Position numbers and translations under genes: made by a program. 64,000 nucleotides of DNA from an uncultured Maribacter sp. (GTDB taxonomy: Bacteria; Bacteroidota; Bacteroidia; Flavobacteriales; Flavobacteriaceae), in contig NZ_CANMBB010000003.1 of the NCBI RefSeq assembly GCF_947495965.1, forward strand, positions 186,001 through 250,000, written 5' to 3'. The notes under the pieces are model-generated. The model did not search any database and was not told where the DNA came from. It saw only the letters and a list, made by a program, of their open reading frames with translations. Shown one piece after another: positions 9,532 through 17,063 of this stretch (positions are counted from its first letter, which is position 1; each line of letters opens with the position of its first letter).

Positions 9532-10704
9532 TTATTTGGGAAAAGAGTATTTGTCTGGATTATATTTCAATATTATATCTATAATTTCATTTTCATCCTC
9601 AGATAGATGTAGCAGCTCTCCATATGGTCTACCCTCAGACACTTTCTTTATTAAGTCCCAAACAGGTCGTTCCTTTGTCCATCTTTGCTTCCCAAATAGA
9701 ATCATTGGGGAGACATATTTCTTAAAATCATGTTTATTGTAGGGAGCATAATGATTTTGGGCAGCATCCTGAAAAATCTCTTGTGTAGTTCCTGCACTGC
9801 CAGGAGCAAAAATGACTCCATATTTTGCAATCGCTAAAAGCCCATCTTCTCGAACGCTATTTGCAAAATATTTAGCTATGTGCGTTGCAAATGGTGCTGG
9901 TGGTTCATGTCCATACAACCAAGTAGGGATTCCAACACTCTTAGATTCTTTTTCTTTTCCATTAGGAATAGGATATTTTTCCATAACTCTCCAAGCTCTA
10001 TGCAACCAATCCTTATCAGCATATTCTTTACCATCTGGTGCATCTGGCGGACGTACTTTTATTTCGTCAACGGCTTCCTCTAATTCTTCCAATTTTCTAC
10101 AAGCGAAGTATGCACCTAAATGAGTAGCTTCCATAGCGCCAGGACCACCACCACTTACCATTAAAAAACCTTTTTGCGTAAGTGTTCTTGAAATTTTAGC
10201 AACTCGTAAATAGTATGGGTCTCGACGCTCCATCGAATGACCTCCCATTATTGCCACTACCTTACGCCCTTTTAAAACTTCACCCAAAGCATCCGTAATA
10301 CTATGGTCATGAAGTCGTCTCATAAGACTTGTCTTTATGGACAATGGATTTTCCATTCCGTTAACTACGTATTCCTTATAAACTTTATAGTCATAAGTAC
10401 TTTTATAACCATCTTCATTTTTAATATCAAATCCTTTAAATAGTTCTTTTACTTTATATAAACGTGCCCTGTGTGTTTCAAAAGCTATATCTTCTCCATT
10501 GGAAATAACCATACCTCCAGTTTTAACAATATATCCCGCTAATTCATCTGGCATTTCACAACCTAAGAATATTGAATCTTTGAAAAAGAGTTTAGTTATT
10601 TTTTCTGTGAAATCGGTTAAGTCTATAGCTTGTATCGCTGTTGGTTCTTTGGCTCCGCTATCCAACCATATCCGAAGGTCATTTTTATTGTCGATTTCTT
10701 TCAT
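9532..10704 (-). CDS. LOG-family Rossmann-fold protein (putative nucleotide 5'-monophosphate nucleosidase)
   Basis: 390 aa with the lysine-decarboxylase-like/LOG fold: a nucleotide-binding GGHSMERRDPYY segment (near residue 155), VSGGGPGAMEATHLGA, and PGSAGTTQEIFQDAAQNHY near residue 305, a variant of the family PGGxGTxxE active site. Relatives hydrolyse nucleoside monophosphates or cytokinin riboside phosphates at the N-glycosidic bond. It is longer than LOG proper (about 200 aa) and shorter than E. coli PpnN (454 aa). It lies 218 nt downstream of the redox operon on the same strand, and a functional link is not shown. A weak -7-like box (TTATTTTG) lies about 25 nt upstream. Confidence 0.8.
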   Translation of the reverse strand: MKEIDNKNDLRIWLDSGAKEPTAIQAIDLTDFTEKITKLFFKDSIFLGCEMPDELAGYIVKTGGMVISNGEDIAFETHRARLYKVKELFKGFDIKNEDGYKSTYDYKVYKEYVVNGMENPLSIKTSLMRRLHDHSITDALGEVLKGRKVVAIMGGHSMERRDPYYLRVAKISRTLTQKGFLMVSGGGPGAMEATHLGAYFACRKLEELEEAVDEIKVRPPDAPDGKEYADKDWLHRAWRVMEKYPIPNGKEKESKSVGIPTWLYGHEPPAPFATHIAKYFANSVREDGLLAIAKYGVIFAPGSAGTTQEIFQDAAQNHYAPYNKHDFKKYVSPMILFGKQRWTKERPVWDLIKKVSEGRPYGELLHLSEDENEIIDIILKYNPDKYSFPK

Positions 10705-10826
10705 TTTGATTGATTTTTTAAAGTCTTCAAAATAAGAATTTTAACATTAAAAAACATACCTTTTACTGGGTATTTTTTTACTCAAAAAAAAAACTGAAGT
10801 AGACTCTCTTTTAAAAGTCTTTGAAT

Positions 10827-12266
10827 CTATTTGGTAAACAATGACCTTATATCTCGATATACTTGTTCAAAATTCGATTGCAATTCAGCTTCTGAAAATT
10901 GCTTTCTTCTTTCAGGCAATTCCTTTTCAATTTTGGGCAAGGTAAACTGTACTTTTTTGTCTTTACCATCTGCAAACGTGATAAATTCTCCTTGCTTTAA
11001 TCGAAAGAAAATATCAGCTCTACGTTTGGAGACTTCTTTTTCACCTTTAGTTATTCGACTCTCTAAACTCAATCCGCTACTTTTACTAATGCTTTTCGTT
11101 GGCTGTTTGATTAATTCAAAAAAGCGTTCATAGTATTTGGCGGTATCAGGGTCGTTTACTTTTCCAAAAAATTGATAAGATAGGTTACTTAAAATAGCTC
11201 TACTCGCCTTATCTCCATAAATCATATCATTTTGGATTTTGTCCTGCATTACATAAACTGTGGCAATATCGTAACTACGTAAAGTGGCAGGAATACGATG
11301 CATATTCAATAAGCGAATCGTAGGAGCTTCCTCCATCATCAAAAATGAGGGCTTTGCATTTCGTACACTCATTTGTTTGGTAATGGTATGCACAATAGTG
11401 GCTATGATGGGTGAATAAGCGGATTCATATTTAGGATTATTAACCACCGAAATTACACCTGATTTTTCCTGACTATTGATGTCCAGAGGAACTTCATCTG
11501 CAGATAATGCCATAAAGATGCGTTGTGTGCTTATCTTTTTAAACGCATTTGCCAAGGTGCTTTTTACGCCTGCAGTCTGTCTATCAGAATCTTTACCACT
11601 TATAAAAGCGTCTGCCATAGCTCTGGAGGTTACATTGCTTTCTAGAAAAGCAATGAGGCTATCGGTATCTAGAAGTTGATAGATAGCTATTAAATGAGGT
11701 AAGGTACAGTACTCTGGGTATGATGTTTTTAATTTCCATATCAATCCACTAATCAAGCCTTCTGCAGCATCGGTAAAAAATTTAGATGTTCCTGTACTAC
11801 CTGACTCTTTTTGCTCCAAAAGATTTTCAATCAATACCCTGGAAACTTCGTTGACACTTTCTTCATTAATCATGTAACGGGGAGCAATGGGATTTACCCG
11901 ATGATATATCCTATCAAACGAGACAATATAAAACGGAATTTTGGCTGCTTCAAATAAAGGATAAGCAATCTCCGTAAGTTCAAAATGTTTGTAATCGTGA
12001 AGCACCCCACAAAATGAATGTTGGCTAAAATGCCTTAGAAAATTATAGACGACGCTTTCGGTTTTCCCACTGCCTGCAGAACCAATTACGGATGCGCCCC
12101 GTTTTATATTATCGATTTGGAACTTACCCGATTTAGTTTTGAACTGAACCTGATATTTTTTATCCGCTTTACTACTTGAAGAACTTAAAAACACATAAAG
12201 CACTGTACATAAAAATAGTGTTGGGGCAATTATATAAAGGACGATATGAGCCACTGACCAACTCAT
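10827..12266 (-). CDS. Mobilization coupling protein (VirD4/TraG-like ATPase)
   Basis: Type IV coupling protein, 479 aa, that brings relaxase-bound DNA to a conjugation channel. An N-terminal membrane helix (VLYIIAPTLFLCTVLYVFL) is followed by Walker A GSAGSGKTES near residue 60, Walker B-like FLMMEEAP near residue 300, and the late TraG/TraD segment YVMQDKIQNDMIYG. A short linker in place of a large all-alpha domain fits the compact coupling proteins of Bacteroidota mobilizable elements. The ATG overlaps the end of the relaxase gene by 4 nt. Confidence 0.87.
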   Translation of the reverse strand: MSWSVAHIVLYIIAPTLFLCTVLYVFLSSSSSKADKKYQVQFKTKSGKFQIDNIKRGASVIGSAGSGKTESVVYNFLRHFSQHSFCGVLHDYKHFELTEIAYPLFEAAKIPFYIVSFDRIYHRVNPIAPRYMINEESVNEVSRVLIENLLEQKESGSTGTSKFFTDAAEGLISGLIWKLKTSYPEYCTLPHLIAIYQLLDTDSLIAFLESNVTSRAMADAFISGKDSDRQTAGVKSTLANAFKKISTQRIFMALSADEVPLDINSQEKSGVISVVNNPKYESAYSPIIATIVHTITKQMSVRNAKPSFLMMEEAPTIRLLNMHRIPATLRSYDIATVYVMQDKIQNDMIYGDKASRAILSNLSYQFFGKVNDPDTAKYYERFFELIKQPTKSISKSSGLSLESRITKGEKEVSKRRADIFFRLKQGEFITFADGKDKKVQFTLPKIEKELPERRKQFSEAELQSNFEQVYRDIRSLFTK

Positions 12267-13291
12267 ATACCTATGGAACTTGATTTAATGGCAATGTCTA
12301 CCCCTTTTTTAAGGCGTTTAATGGCTTTGATTGCCAATTGCGCCTGATTAGTTGGAATGTTCATCACGGGTACACCTGACTTGCCTAGAATTTTAAATGC
12401 TGCTGCTTTTTCATTGGTAGGCAATCCACTCAGTACAGAAAAATAGAGCTTGGGATTTTTGATAAAATCTTTTTTAGCTTGATAGGTTTCTGCATAGTTT
12501 CTTTTATACCCAAATTGTTTATCAAACCTCTTTTCCGCATTGGCAAAAAATGAATCCCTATTAAATCCACGCTTGACTTTTTTTCCGTTCATCTCCACTT
12601 CCGAAGCTTTGTATTTACTTCCTGGGGATAGGCTCACGGAATTGGATGCGTCTTTTCGGCTTACGATAATGTGGATATGACTTTGGCTTCCTTCCTTTTG
12701 CATTCCTTGAACAATCCGCTTTCCGTTCTGTTGGTGTGGTGCTTCTTTCTCCAGTTGATTCATTCTTTTCTTCAGTTTTGAAATATCGCCTTCCAGCTTG
12801 CCATTTTCAATTCTTCGGATGTCTTGCTTTAACTGAAGTATTTTGGTAGCATAGGGTTGGTTTTCTTTAATTTGAAAATCCGTTCCCTTGAACTTTCGTT
12901 GGTGTTCAATCTTGGCATAGTATTTTATATCATTGATGGTTATCTGCTTACCGTTGATTTCTCTATTAAATGATGCAACATAGTCTTTCATCAACTCACG
13001 GGTATAGGCTTTTAAATCTTTGCTGTTATTTTGTAATTGCTTCAATTCGTATTTGCTTGGGCTTATGGTGATGGAATAAAATTTGGGTTCGGTCTTTTTC
13101 AATTTTGCGGTGTTTCCATCAATTTCTTTTACCACTTCTTTTGCACTTATTTCTTCTCCGTATTGATTGAAAAAGTGTTCCATATCCTGTTGCTCTAATC
13201 CCTGATTTTCTTTCTCCAGATAGGCAACATAATCTGCTACACTTTGTGAATATGAGCCTCCTAGTTTTTGAGGTGTGATGGTGATATACAT
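12263..13291 (-). CDS. Relaxase (MobB-like, DUF5712 family)
   Basis: Relaxases nick one strand at oriT and lead it into the recipient. The 342-aa protein has the N-terminal Bacteroidota MobB look (MYITITPQKLGGSYSQS) and the histidine motif QSHIHIIVSRKD near residue 207 that would bind the metal. The C-terminus is rich in lysine. An early tyrosine is present at YSQSVADYVAYL, but I cannot tell which tyrosine is catalytic. It lies 6 nt downstream of the BfmA-like gene and overlaps the coupling-protein gene, giving a three-gene mob operon. Confidence 0.82.
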   Translation of the reverse strand: MYITITPQKLGGSYSQSVADYVAYLEKENQGLEQQDMEHFFNQYGEEISAKEVVKEIDGNTAKLKKTEPKFYSITISPSKYELKQLQNNSKDLKAYTRELMKDYVASFNREINGKQITINDIKYYAKIEHQRKFKGTDFQIKENQPYATKILQLKQDIRRIENGKLEGDISKLKKRMNQLEKEAPHQQNGKRIVQGMQKEGSQSHIHIIVSRKDASNSVSLSPGSKYKASEVEMNGKKVKRGFNRDSFFANAEKRFDKQFGYKRNYAETYQAKKDFIKNPKLYFSVLSGLPTNEKAAAFKILGKSGVPVMNIPTNQAQLAIKAIKRLKKGVDIAIKSSSIGI

Positions 13292-13297
13292 TTTTAC

Positions 13298-13681
13298 TTA
13301 TAATTGATTCTTTTCTTGAAATCTTACTTTTCTATCTTCTGTATTTTTCTTTTCAACCAATAACGGTTTGTTTTTAGGCTCGACTTCTTCAAAGAGTGAT
13401 TGCATCATGGCTACGGTAGGTCGAGTCTGGCTTTTTTCCATATCTCTTAAAATAGCAATGACCGCACTGACCCTTTTTTTAATGAGATTTTCAAGAGTGT
13501 GGACAGTCGGTCCAATGGATTCTTTTGGGGAAAGATTATTAGTTTCAAAAAAATCCAACATCATGAGCAAGGTCATAGAATTTGAGGCTCCCATTTTCTT
13601 GCTAAATGCACGAAACTTTTTAGCTATCGAGCTTTTAAAACTGATGGTTGTAAATTGTTCTTTTTCGTATCCGTTATCCAT
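13298..13681 (-). CDS. Mobilization accessory protein, BfmA/BtgA family
   Basis: The 127-aa basic protein resembles the small DNA-binding accessory proteins (BfmA/BtgA/MobA type) that assist relaxases in Bacteroidota elements. The central part (FTTISFKSSIAKKFRAFSKKMGASNSMTLL) looks like a ribbon-helix-helix or helix-rich DNA-binding region. The C-terminus is charged. It is the first gene of the mob operon and lies between the relaxase and the candidate oriT. A 16-bp direct repeat immediately upstream (13681-13738) could be its operator. Confidence 0.75.
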   Translation of the reverse strand: MDNGYEKEQFTTISFKSSIAKKFRAFSKKMGASNSMTLLMMLDFFETNNLSPKESIGPTVHTLENLIKKRVSAVIAILRDMEKSQTRPTVAMMQSLFEEVEPKNKPLLVEKKNTEDRKVRFQEKNQL

Positions 13682-13738
13682 TTTTACTCTAAAAATTCAT
13701 TGGTTTTATTGGGCTGAACGCCTTTTTACTCTAAAAAT
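13681..13738. repeat. 16-bp direct repeat upstream of the mob operon
   Basis: TTTTTACTCTAAAAAT occurs at 13681-13696 and again at 13723-13738. The copies are 42 bp apart start to start, close to four helical turns, and the first touches the start codon of the BfmA-like gene. The spacing suggests a site bound cooperatively by a mob protein. Confidence 0.6.
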
Positions 13739-13804
13739 CAATACTTTAAATATTATCTCACATAAAATTATTTTTTAAACCACTGTTATACAGATGTTTA
13801 AAAA

Positions 13805-13917
13805 CAAGAGGCTAGCTGAAACATCGCGCAGCGTGTTACCCTCTTGCTTTTCCATTTCGTTCGCCCAAAGCGAACAAAATTCCAAACAACCTGACCAAAA
13901 AGTCAGTTGCTTTTTTT
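13805..13917. other. Candidate origin of transfer (oriT)
   Basis: Three inverted repeats are packed into about 110 bp upstream of the mob operon. They are CAAGAGG/CCTCTTG (13805-13811, 13840-13846), GTTCGC/GCGAAC with a 5-nt loop (13859-13864, 13870-13875), and CTGAC/GTCAG (13891-13895, 13902-13906) followed by a T-run. The last could also serve as a rho-independent terminator. The segment is locally GC-rich in an AT-rich gap and has no ORF. The oriT call comes from position and structure only; no nick-site consensus was recognised. Confidence 0.45.
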
Positions 13918-14107
13918 ATGAGTAACAAGCCTTATAAAGCTATCTATTTGAAGTGAAATATTGAAACGAAGAATAGTACCAAATACCCTGTTTTAATCGC
14001 AGTTCTTATGAATTGATAATGACCTTGAAAATAGAACGTCAGATTTTAAAATAGTAGTTCAAGTTTAACAAATGAGATTCTTACCTTAGCTCTAAAAAGG
14101 AGTAGTT
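13918..14107. other. Non-coding spacer before the FMN reductase
   Basis: No gene, tRNA or clear Bacteroidota promoter is visible. The only notable signal is a strong Shine-Dalgarno-like AAGGAG (14097-14102) five bases before the ATG at 14108, which is unusual in Bacteroidota. Confidence 0.5.
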
Positions 14108-14659
14108 ATGAAAAAAAGCGTAATTGGAATCTGTGGGAGTGCTAGTAGTAATTCAGCAAATTTATCTCTTCTTAAAATCATTGCAGAATTAGGTCAGCCT
14201 TATTTTGAATTAGAAATAATCGATGACTTAACCCAATTGCCACATTTTAAAACGGAACTTACCGATAAAAATACACCTGAAAAAATCGTTGAATTTCGGA
14301 ATAAAATTGAAAAAGCAGATGGAATTATTATATGTACACCTGAGTATGTTTTTAGTATTCCGAGCGGTTTAAAAAATATGGTTGAATGGTGTGTTTCCAC
14401 AACCGTTTTTTCTGACAAACCTGTTGGACTTATAACAGCTTCTGCAAGTGGTCTAAAAGGACATGAAGAACTAAAGTTAATTATGGAAACTATTCAAACT
14501 AATTTTACAGAAGAGACGACACTTTTAATTCAAGGCATAAAAGGAAAAATTGATGAAGAGGGTAAAACCCTAGATGCAAAAACCAAAAATGAATTGAAAA
14601 AATTCACACAATCATTTAAAGATATTATAAAAAAGACCTTTGATAATTCAAAGGTCTAA
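14108..14659 (+). CDS. NADPH-dependent FMN reductase family protein
   Basis: The 183-aa flavodoxin-like protein has the family start IGICGSASSNSANLSLL (phosphate-binding loop) and the FMN-site signature TPEYVFSIPSGLKNMVEW near residue 78. Relatives reduce flavins, quinones, azo compounds or chromate using NAD(P)H. It is the only plus-strand gene in the element, convergent with the SDR gene. Its last codons lie inside a terminator hairpin, so the C-terminal TFDNSKV is encoded by the stem-loop. A strong Shine-Dalgarno motif precedes it. Physiological substrate unknown. Confidence 0.85.
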   Translation: MKKSVIGICGSASSNSANLSLLKIIAELGQPYFELEIIDDLTQLPHFKTELTDKNTPEKIVEFRNKIEKADGIIICTPEYVFSIPSGLKNMVEWCVSTTVFSDKPVGLITASASGLKGHEELKLIMETIQTNFTEETTLLIQGIKGKIDEEGKTLDAKTKNELKKFTQSFKDIIKKTFDNSKV

Positions 14660-14670
14660 GATTATTTTTT
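14633..14670. terminator. Bidirectional terminator (copy 1 of a repeated hairpin)
   Basis: AGACCTTTGA, loop TAAT, TCAAAGGTCT, with a T-rich tract after the stem on the plus strand and T6 after it on the minus strand. It serves the convergent FMN reductase and SDR genes and includes the reductase stop codon. A 25-nt identical copy in the same orientation lies at 18005-18029. Confidence 0.8.
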
Positions 14671-14703
14671 TATGCCTTTCTAATAAAGGCATGTTGCAAT
14701 TTG

Positions 14704-15435
14704 TTATTCTCCGTGATACATATTAGAAAACATTTCAGCCAATTTTGATGGTTCTTCTCTCCAAGCCTTATACATTCCTTGCCCCATTTCATCTGGAATA
14801 ACATCTAATTCTCCTGCTTCTACTTTATCCAAAATTATAGTTGCAATTCCATCTGGTGCTGGCATATCCCATTCACTTCCTTTGTTCATATCGGTGTCAA
14901 TTGCTCCAGGATTTATTGCATATACAGTTATTCCTTTTTTTGCAAGCTCAATTCTTACAGATTTGGTTGCAGAAAATAGTGCTGCTTTAGAAGCTGCATA
15001 GCCCGAAATAAAAGGCAAAGGGGAATAAGCAGCGATAGAAACAATATTAATTATCTTAGCAGGGGAATTTTTCTCTAAAATAGGAGCAAAAGCTCGCATC
15101 ATATTAATTGTACCGTAATAATTGACATTCATATTATTTTCGAAGCCACTAACTTCACCTTCTAATACATTACCTTGACTTAGTACACCTGCATTGTTGA
15201 TTAGAATTTCTACGTCTTTTGCTTTTTCTACAATTTTTAAAATTTGAGAATTATCTGTAATATCCAATTCTAATGTTACTACTCTCTCGTCTTCAAAATT
15301 TGGCATTTTGTTTAAATCTCTGCAAGTAGCATAAATTTTTCTTGCTCCTTTTTCCAATGATGCTTTAACGAGTGATTTTCCAATTCCTCTATTTGCTCCT
15401 GTAATTAGGGTAATTTTGTCTTTTAATGTTTGCAT
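14704..15435 (-). CDS. Short-chain dehydrogenase/reductase (SDR)
   Basis: 243-aa classical SDR: TGANRGIG cofactor loop near residue 14, NNAG near 88, catalytic Ser in INIVSIAAYSPL near 135, and the YAASK motif (Tyr-x3-Lys) near 155. It is an NAD(P)(H)-dependent oxidoreductase of unknown substrate. It lies just downstream of the alkylation-response operon but has its own promoter, which carries the same 19-bp operator motif as the ada-like promoter. This suggests it belongs to the same regulon. Confidence 0.9.
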   Translation of the reverse strand: MQTLKDKITLITGANRGIGKSLVKASLEKGARKIYATCRDLNKMPNFEDERVVTLELDITDNSQILKIVEKAKDVEILINNAGVLSQGNVLEGEVSGFENNMNVNYYGTINMMRAFAPILEKNSPAKIINIVSIAAYSPLPFISGYAASKAALFSATKSVRIELAKKGITVYAINPGAIDTDMNKGSEWDMPAPDGIATIILDKVEAGELDVIPDEMGQGMYKAWREEPSKLAEMFSNMYHGE

Positions 15436-15464
15436 ATTTCGTCTTTAAATTAATAATTACCATG

Positions 15465-15508
15465 CAAACTTACACTCATGCTAAAGCCTATAAAACCCGA
15501 TACTTGCT
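15465..15508 (-). promoter_or_regulatory. SDR promoter with shared operator motif
   Basis: On the minus strand TAAGTTTG (15472-15465) is an exact -7 box. A 19-bp motif, AGCAAGTATCGGGTTTTAT on that strand (15508-15490), covers the -33 region 17 nt upstream of the -7 box. It differs at one base from the motif at 17969-17987, which has the same spacing in the ada-like promoter. It is likely bound by the AraC-type regulator at 17064-17921. Confidence 0.65.
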
Positions 15509-15511
15509 GTC

Positions 15512-16111
15512 TTAAATATCAATAGTTCTAAAGGTTAAATTTATTCTTGCATTTTTCACTTTTTTTGTTGGTGGTAAACGGTGTAACCAATTTGTTTGTG
15601 TTTTTCCTTTCATAACCAATAAGCTACCTTTTTCTAAATGGACAGAAACTGTTTGCTTTGTAGTTTTATGTTTGAATGAAAATTTACGCTCTGCTCCAAA
15701 ACTTAATGAACCAATTGCCCCATTTTTTTTCAAATCTTTTTCGCCATCACTATGCCAAGCCATTCCCTCATCGCCGTTATGATATAGATTAAGTAAGCAA
15801 GAATTGAATTTCTCTCCTGTTTTATTTTCTATAATTCCTTTAAGTTCTAAAAGTTCTTTAGTCCAAGGTAAAGCGGATTTAGTGGTTTTTGAATAGGTGT
15901 AATTAAATGGTTTGTCACCATACCAAGCTACTTTTCGTTTGGTAATAATTAATTTTCCAAAAATGATTGCTTTGTCATTTTCCCATTGAATATTTTGTAA
16001 TAATTGGTCAAAGTAATGTTGAGCTTTTTCTGTATTCATTACAGCGCCATAATAATTTACTTCTCCATCAAAAGGTAAAAGGTTAGTTTCTGAAGTATTA
16101 AATAAGTCCAT
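15512..16111 (-). CDS. AlkB-like 2-oxoglutarate/Fe(II) dioxygenase (DNA dealkylation)
   Basis: AlkB-family enzymes remove methyl groups from 1-methyladenine and 3-methylcytosine by oxidation. Visible iron ligands are the His and Asp of MAWHSDGE and the distal His of WLHRLPPTKK; the 2-oxoglutarate-binding arginine lies in NARINLTFR. NLYHNGDEGMAWHSD is the family core. The start at 16111 (MDLFNTSETN) gives 199 aa, the usual size. A longer reading to 16201 would only run inside the upstream Ada-module gene. The gene overlaps that module by 14 nt and is last in the alkylation operon. Confidence 0.9.
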   Translation of the reverse strand: MDLFNTSETNLLPFDGEVNYYGAVMNTEKAQHYFDQLLQNIQWENDKAIIFGKLIITKRKVAWYGDKPFNYTYSKTTKSALPWTKELLELKGIIENKTGEKFNSCLLNLYHNGDEGMAWHSDGEKDLKKNGAIGSLSFGAERKFSFKHKTTKQTVSVHLEKGSLLVMKGKTQTNWLHRLPPTKKVKNARINLTFRTIDI

Positions 16112-16343
16112 TTTTCCAAATTTTATAGTCGGCACGTAAACAATGTCCACAGGGTCTAAAACCAAATTCTTTGGCTTGTTCTTCTGTATTGAAAAAAACA
16201 CGGTTTTTGGCTTTCATTCTTTTGCCCGATTTGCATTGCAGAGTTCCGTAAATTTTTAGGTTGAGATTTCCACCATAAACGATTTCCTTTTTCCTTATTT
16301 TTTGATGAAGTTCGGCAGCATCAATATCGATATGTTTTATCAT
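16098..16343 (-). CDS. Stand-alone Ada metal-binding module (N-Ada-like)
   Basis: The ~81-aa protein matches the Ada N-terminal zinc module (PF02805), which in Ada repairs methyl-phosphotriesters and senses DNA methylation. Landmarks are YGTLQCKSGKRM, NRVFFNTEEQA and FRPCGHC. Canonical Ada has four zinc cysteines. Here only three are visible: one in QCKSG, where the second of the FCRPSC pair is replaced, and two in PCGHC. It is a separate ORF rather than fused to the HTH domain. The start at MIKH (16343) is preferred, but an upstream ATG at 16364 would overlap the 2OG gene by 17 nt. Confidence 0.75.
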   Translation of the reverse strand: MIKHIDIDAAELHQKIRKKEIVYGGNLNLKIYGTLQCKSGKRMKAKNRVFFNTEEQAKEFGFRPCGHCLRADYKIWKNGLI

Positions 16344-16347
16344 TTTA

Positions 16348-17061
16348 TTAGCTTGTTGCGTCATGAAATATAATACCTAAGGTATGTCGTTCTCCACTAA
16401 TTACTTCACTAACTCCGTGTTTCATATTTACTCGATAATAACCTCTTGTTCCTTTAACTGGTCGAAAATTCGTGGTGAAAATGAGCATATCGCCTTTTTT
16501 GGGTTTTAAAACTATGGCTTTTGATTGTGCTCTTGGTGTTTGTTGTGTCAAAACAAATTCTCCACCTGTAAAATCTTTATCAGGCTCGTTTAAAAAAAGA
16601 ACACATTGCATAGGAAAATAAACGTCTCCATATAAATCTTGATGCAAAGTATTAAAACTACCTTTTCCATATTTTAAAATCAATGGTGTTGGTTTTAACT
16701 GGTTATTTTGGTGGCAAAGCAACTGTAATTCTTCCAATGTTTTGGGAAATATTTTATCGATATTCAATACTTTCATCCATAGGTTTGCGATAGGTGAAAG
16801 TTTAGGGTATATGGTTTCTCTTAGAATTTGAATGATTTTGGGAAGTGGATAATTGAAGTATTTATATTCGCCCAAACCAAAACGATAGCGTTCCATTACA
16901 ACCGTTTTTCGATACAGGTTTTCGTTATTGTATTCTTGTGTTAACTCATTGCAATGTTCATCTGATAGAATTTTGGGAATAATTGCATAACCTTTTTCAT
17001 TCATTGCTTCAGATACAGATTGCCAATCGGTTGTAGCAATTTTTGTTTTTAAATATTCCAT
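16348..17061 (-). CDS. 2OG-Fe(II) oxygenase associated with Ada/AlkB
   Basis: 237-aa double-stranded beta-helix oxygenase. The HxD pair is in TLHQDLYGDVYFP near residue 135 and the distal histidine is in SGERHTLGIIFHD near the C-terminus. FTGGEFVLT is also typical of prolyl-hydroxylase-like 2OG enzymes. Proteins of this kind occur in Bacteroidota alkylation-repair operons, but the substrate (DNA, RNA or protein) is not established. It lies 2 nt downstream of the AraC-Ada gene and is followed by the Ada module and AlkB, so it is second in a four-gene operon. Confidence 0.82.
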   Translation of the reverse strand: MEYLKTKIATTDWQSVSEAMNEKGYAIIPKILSDEHCNELTQEYNNENLYRKTVVMERYRFGLGEYKYFNYPLPKIIQILRETIYPKLSPIANLWMKVLNIDKIFPKTLEELQLLCHQNNQLKPTPLILKYGKGSFNTLHQDLYGDVYFPMQCVLFLNEPDKDFTGGEFVLTQQTPRAQSKAIVLKPKKGDMLIFTTNFRPVKGTRGYYRVNMKHGVSEVISGERHTLGIIFHDATS

Positions 17062-17063
17062 TG

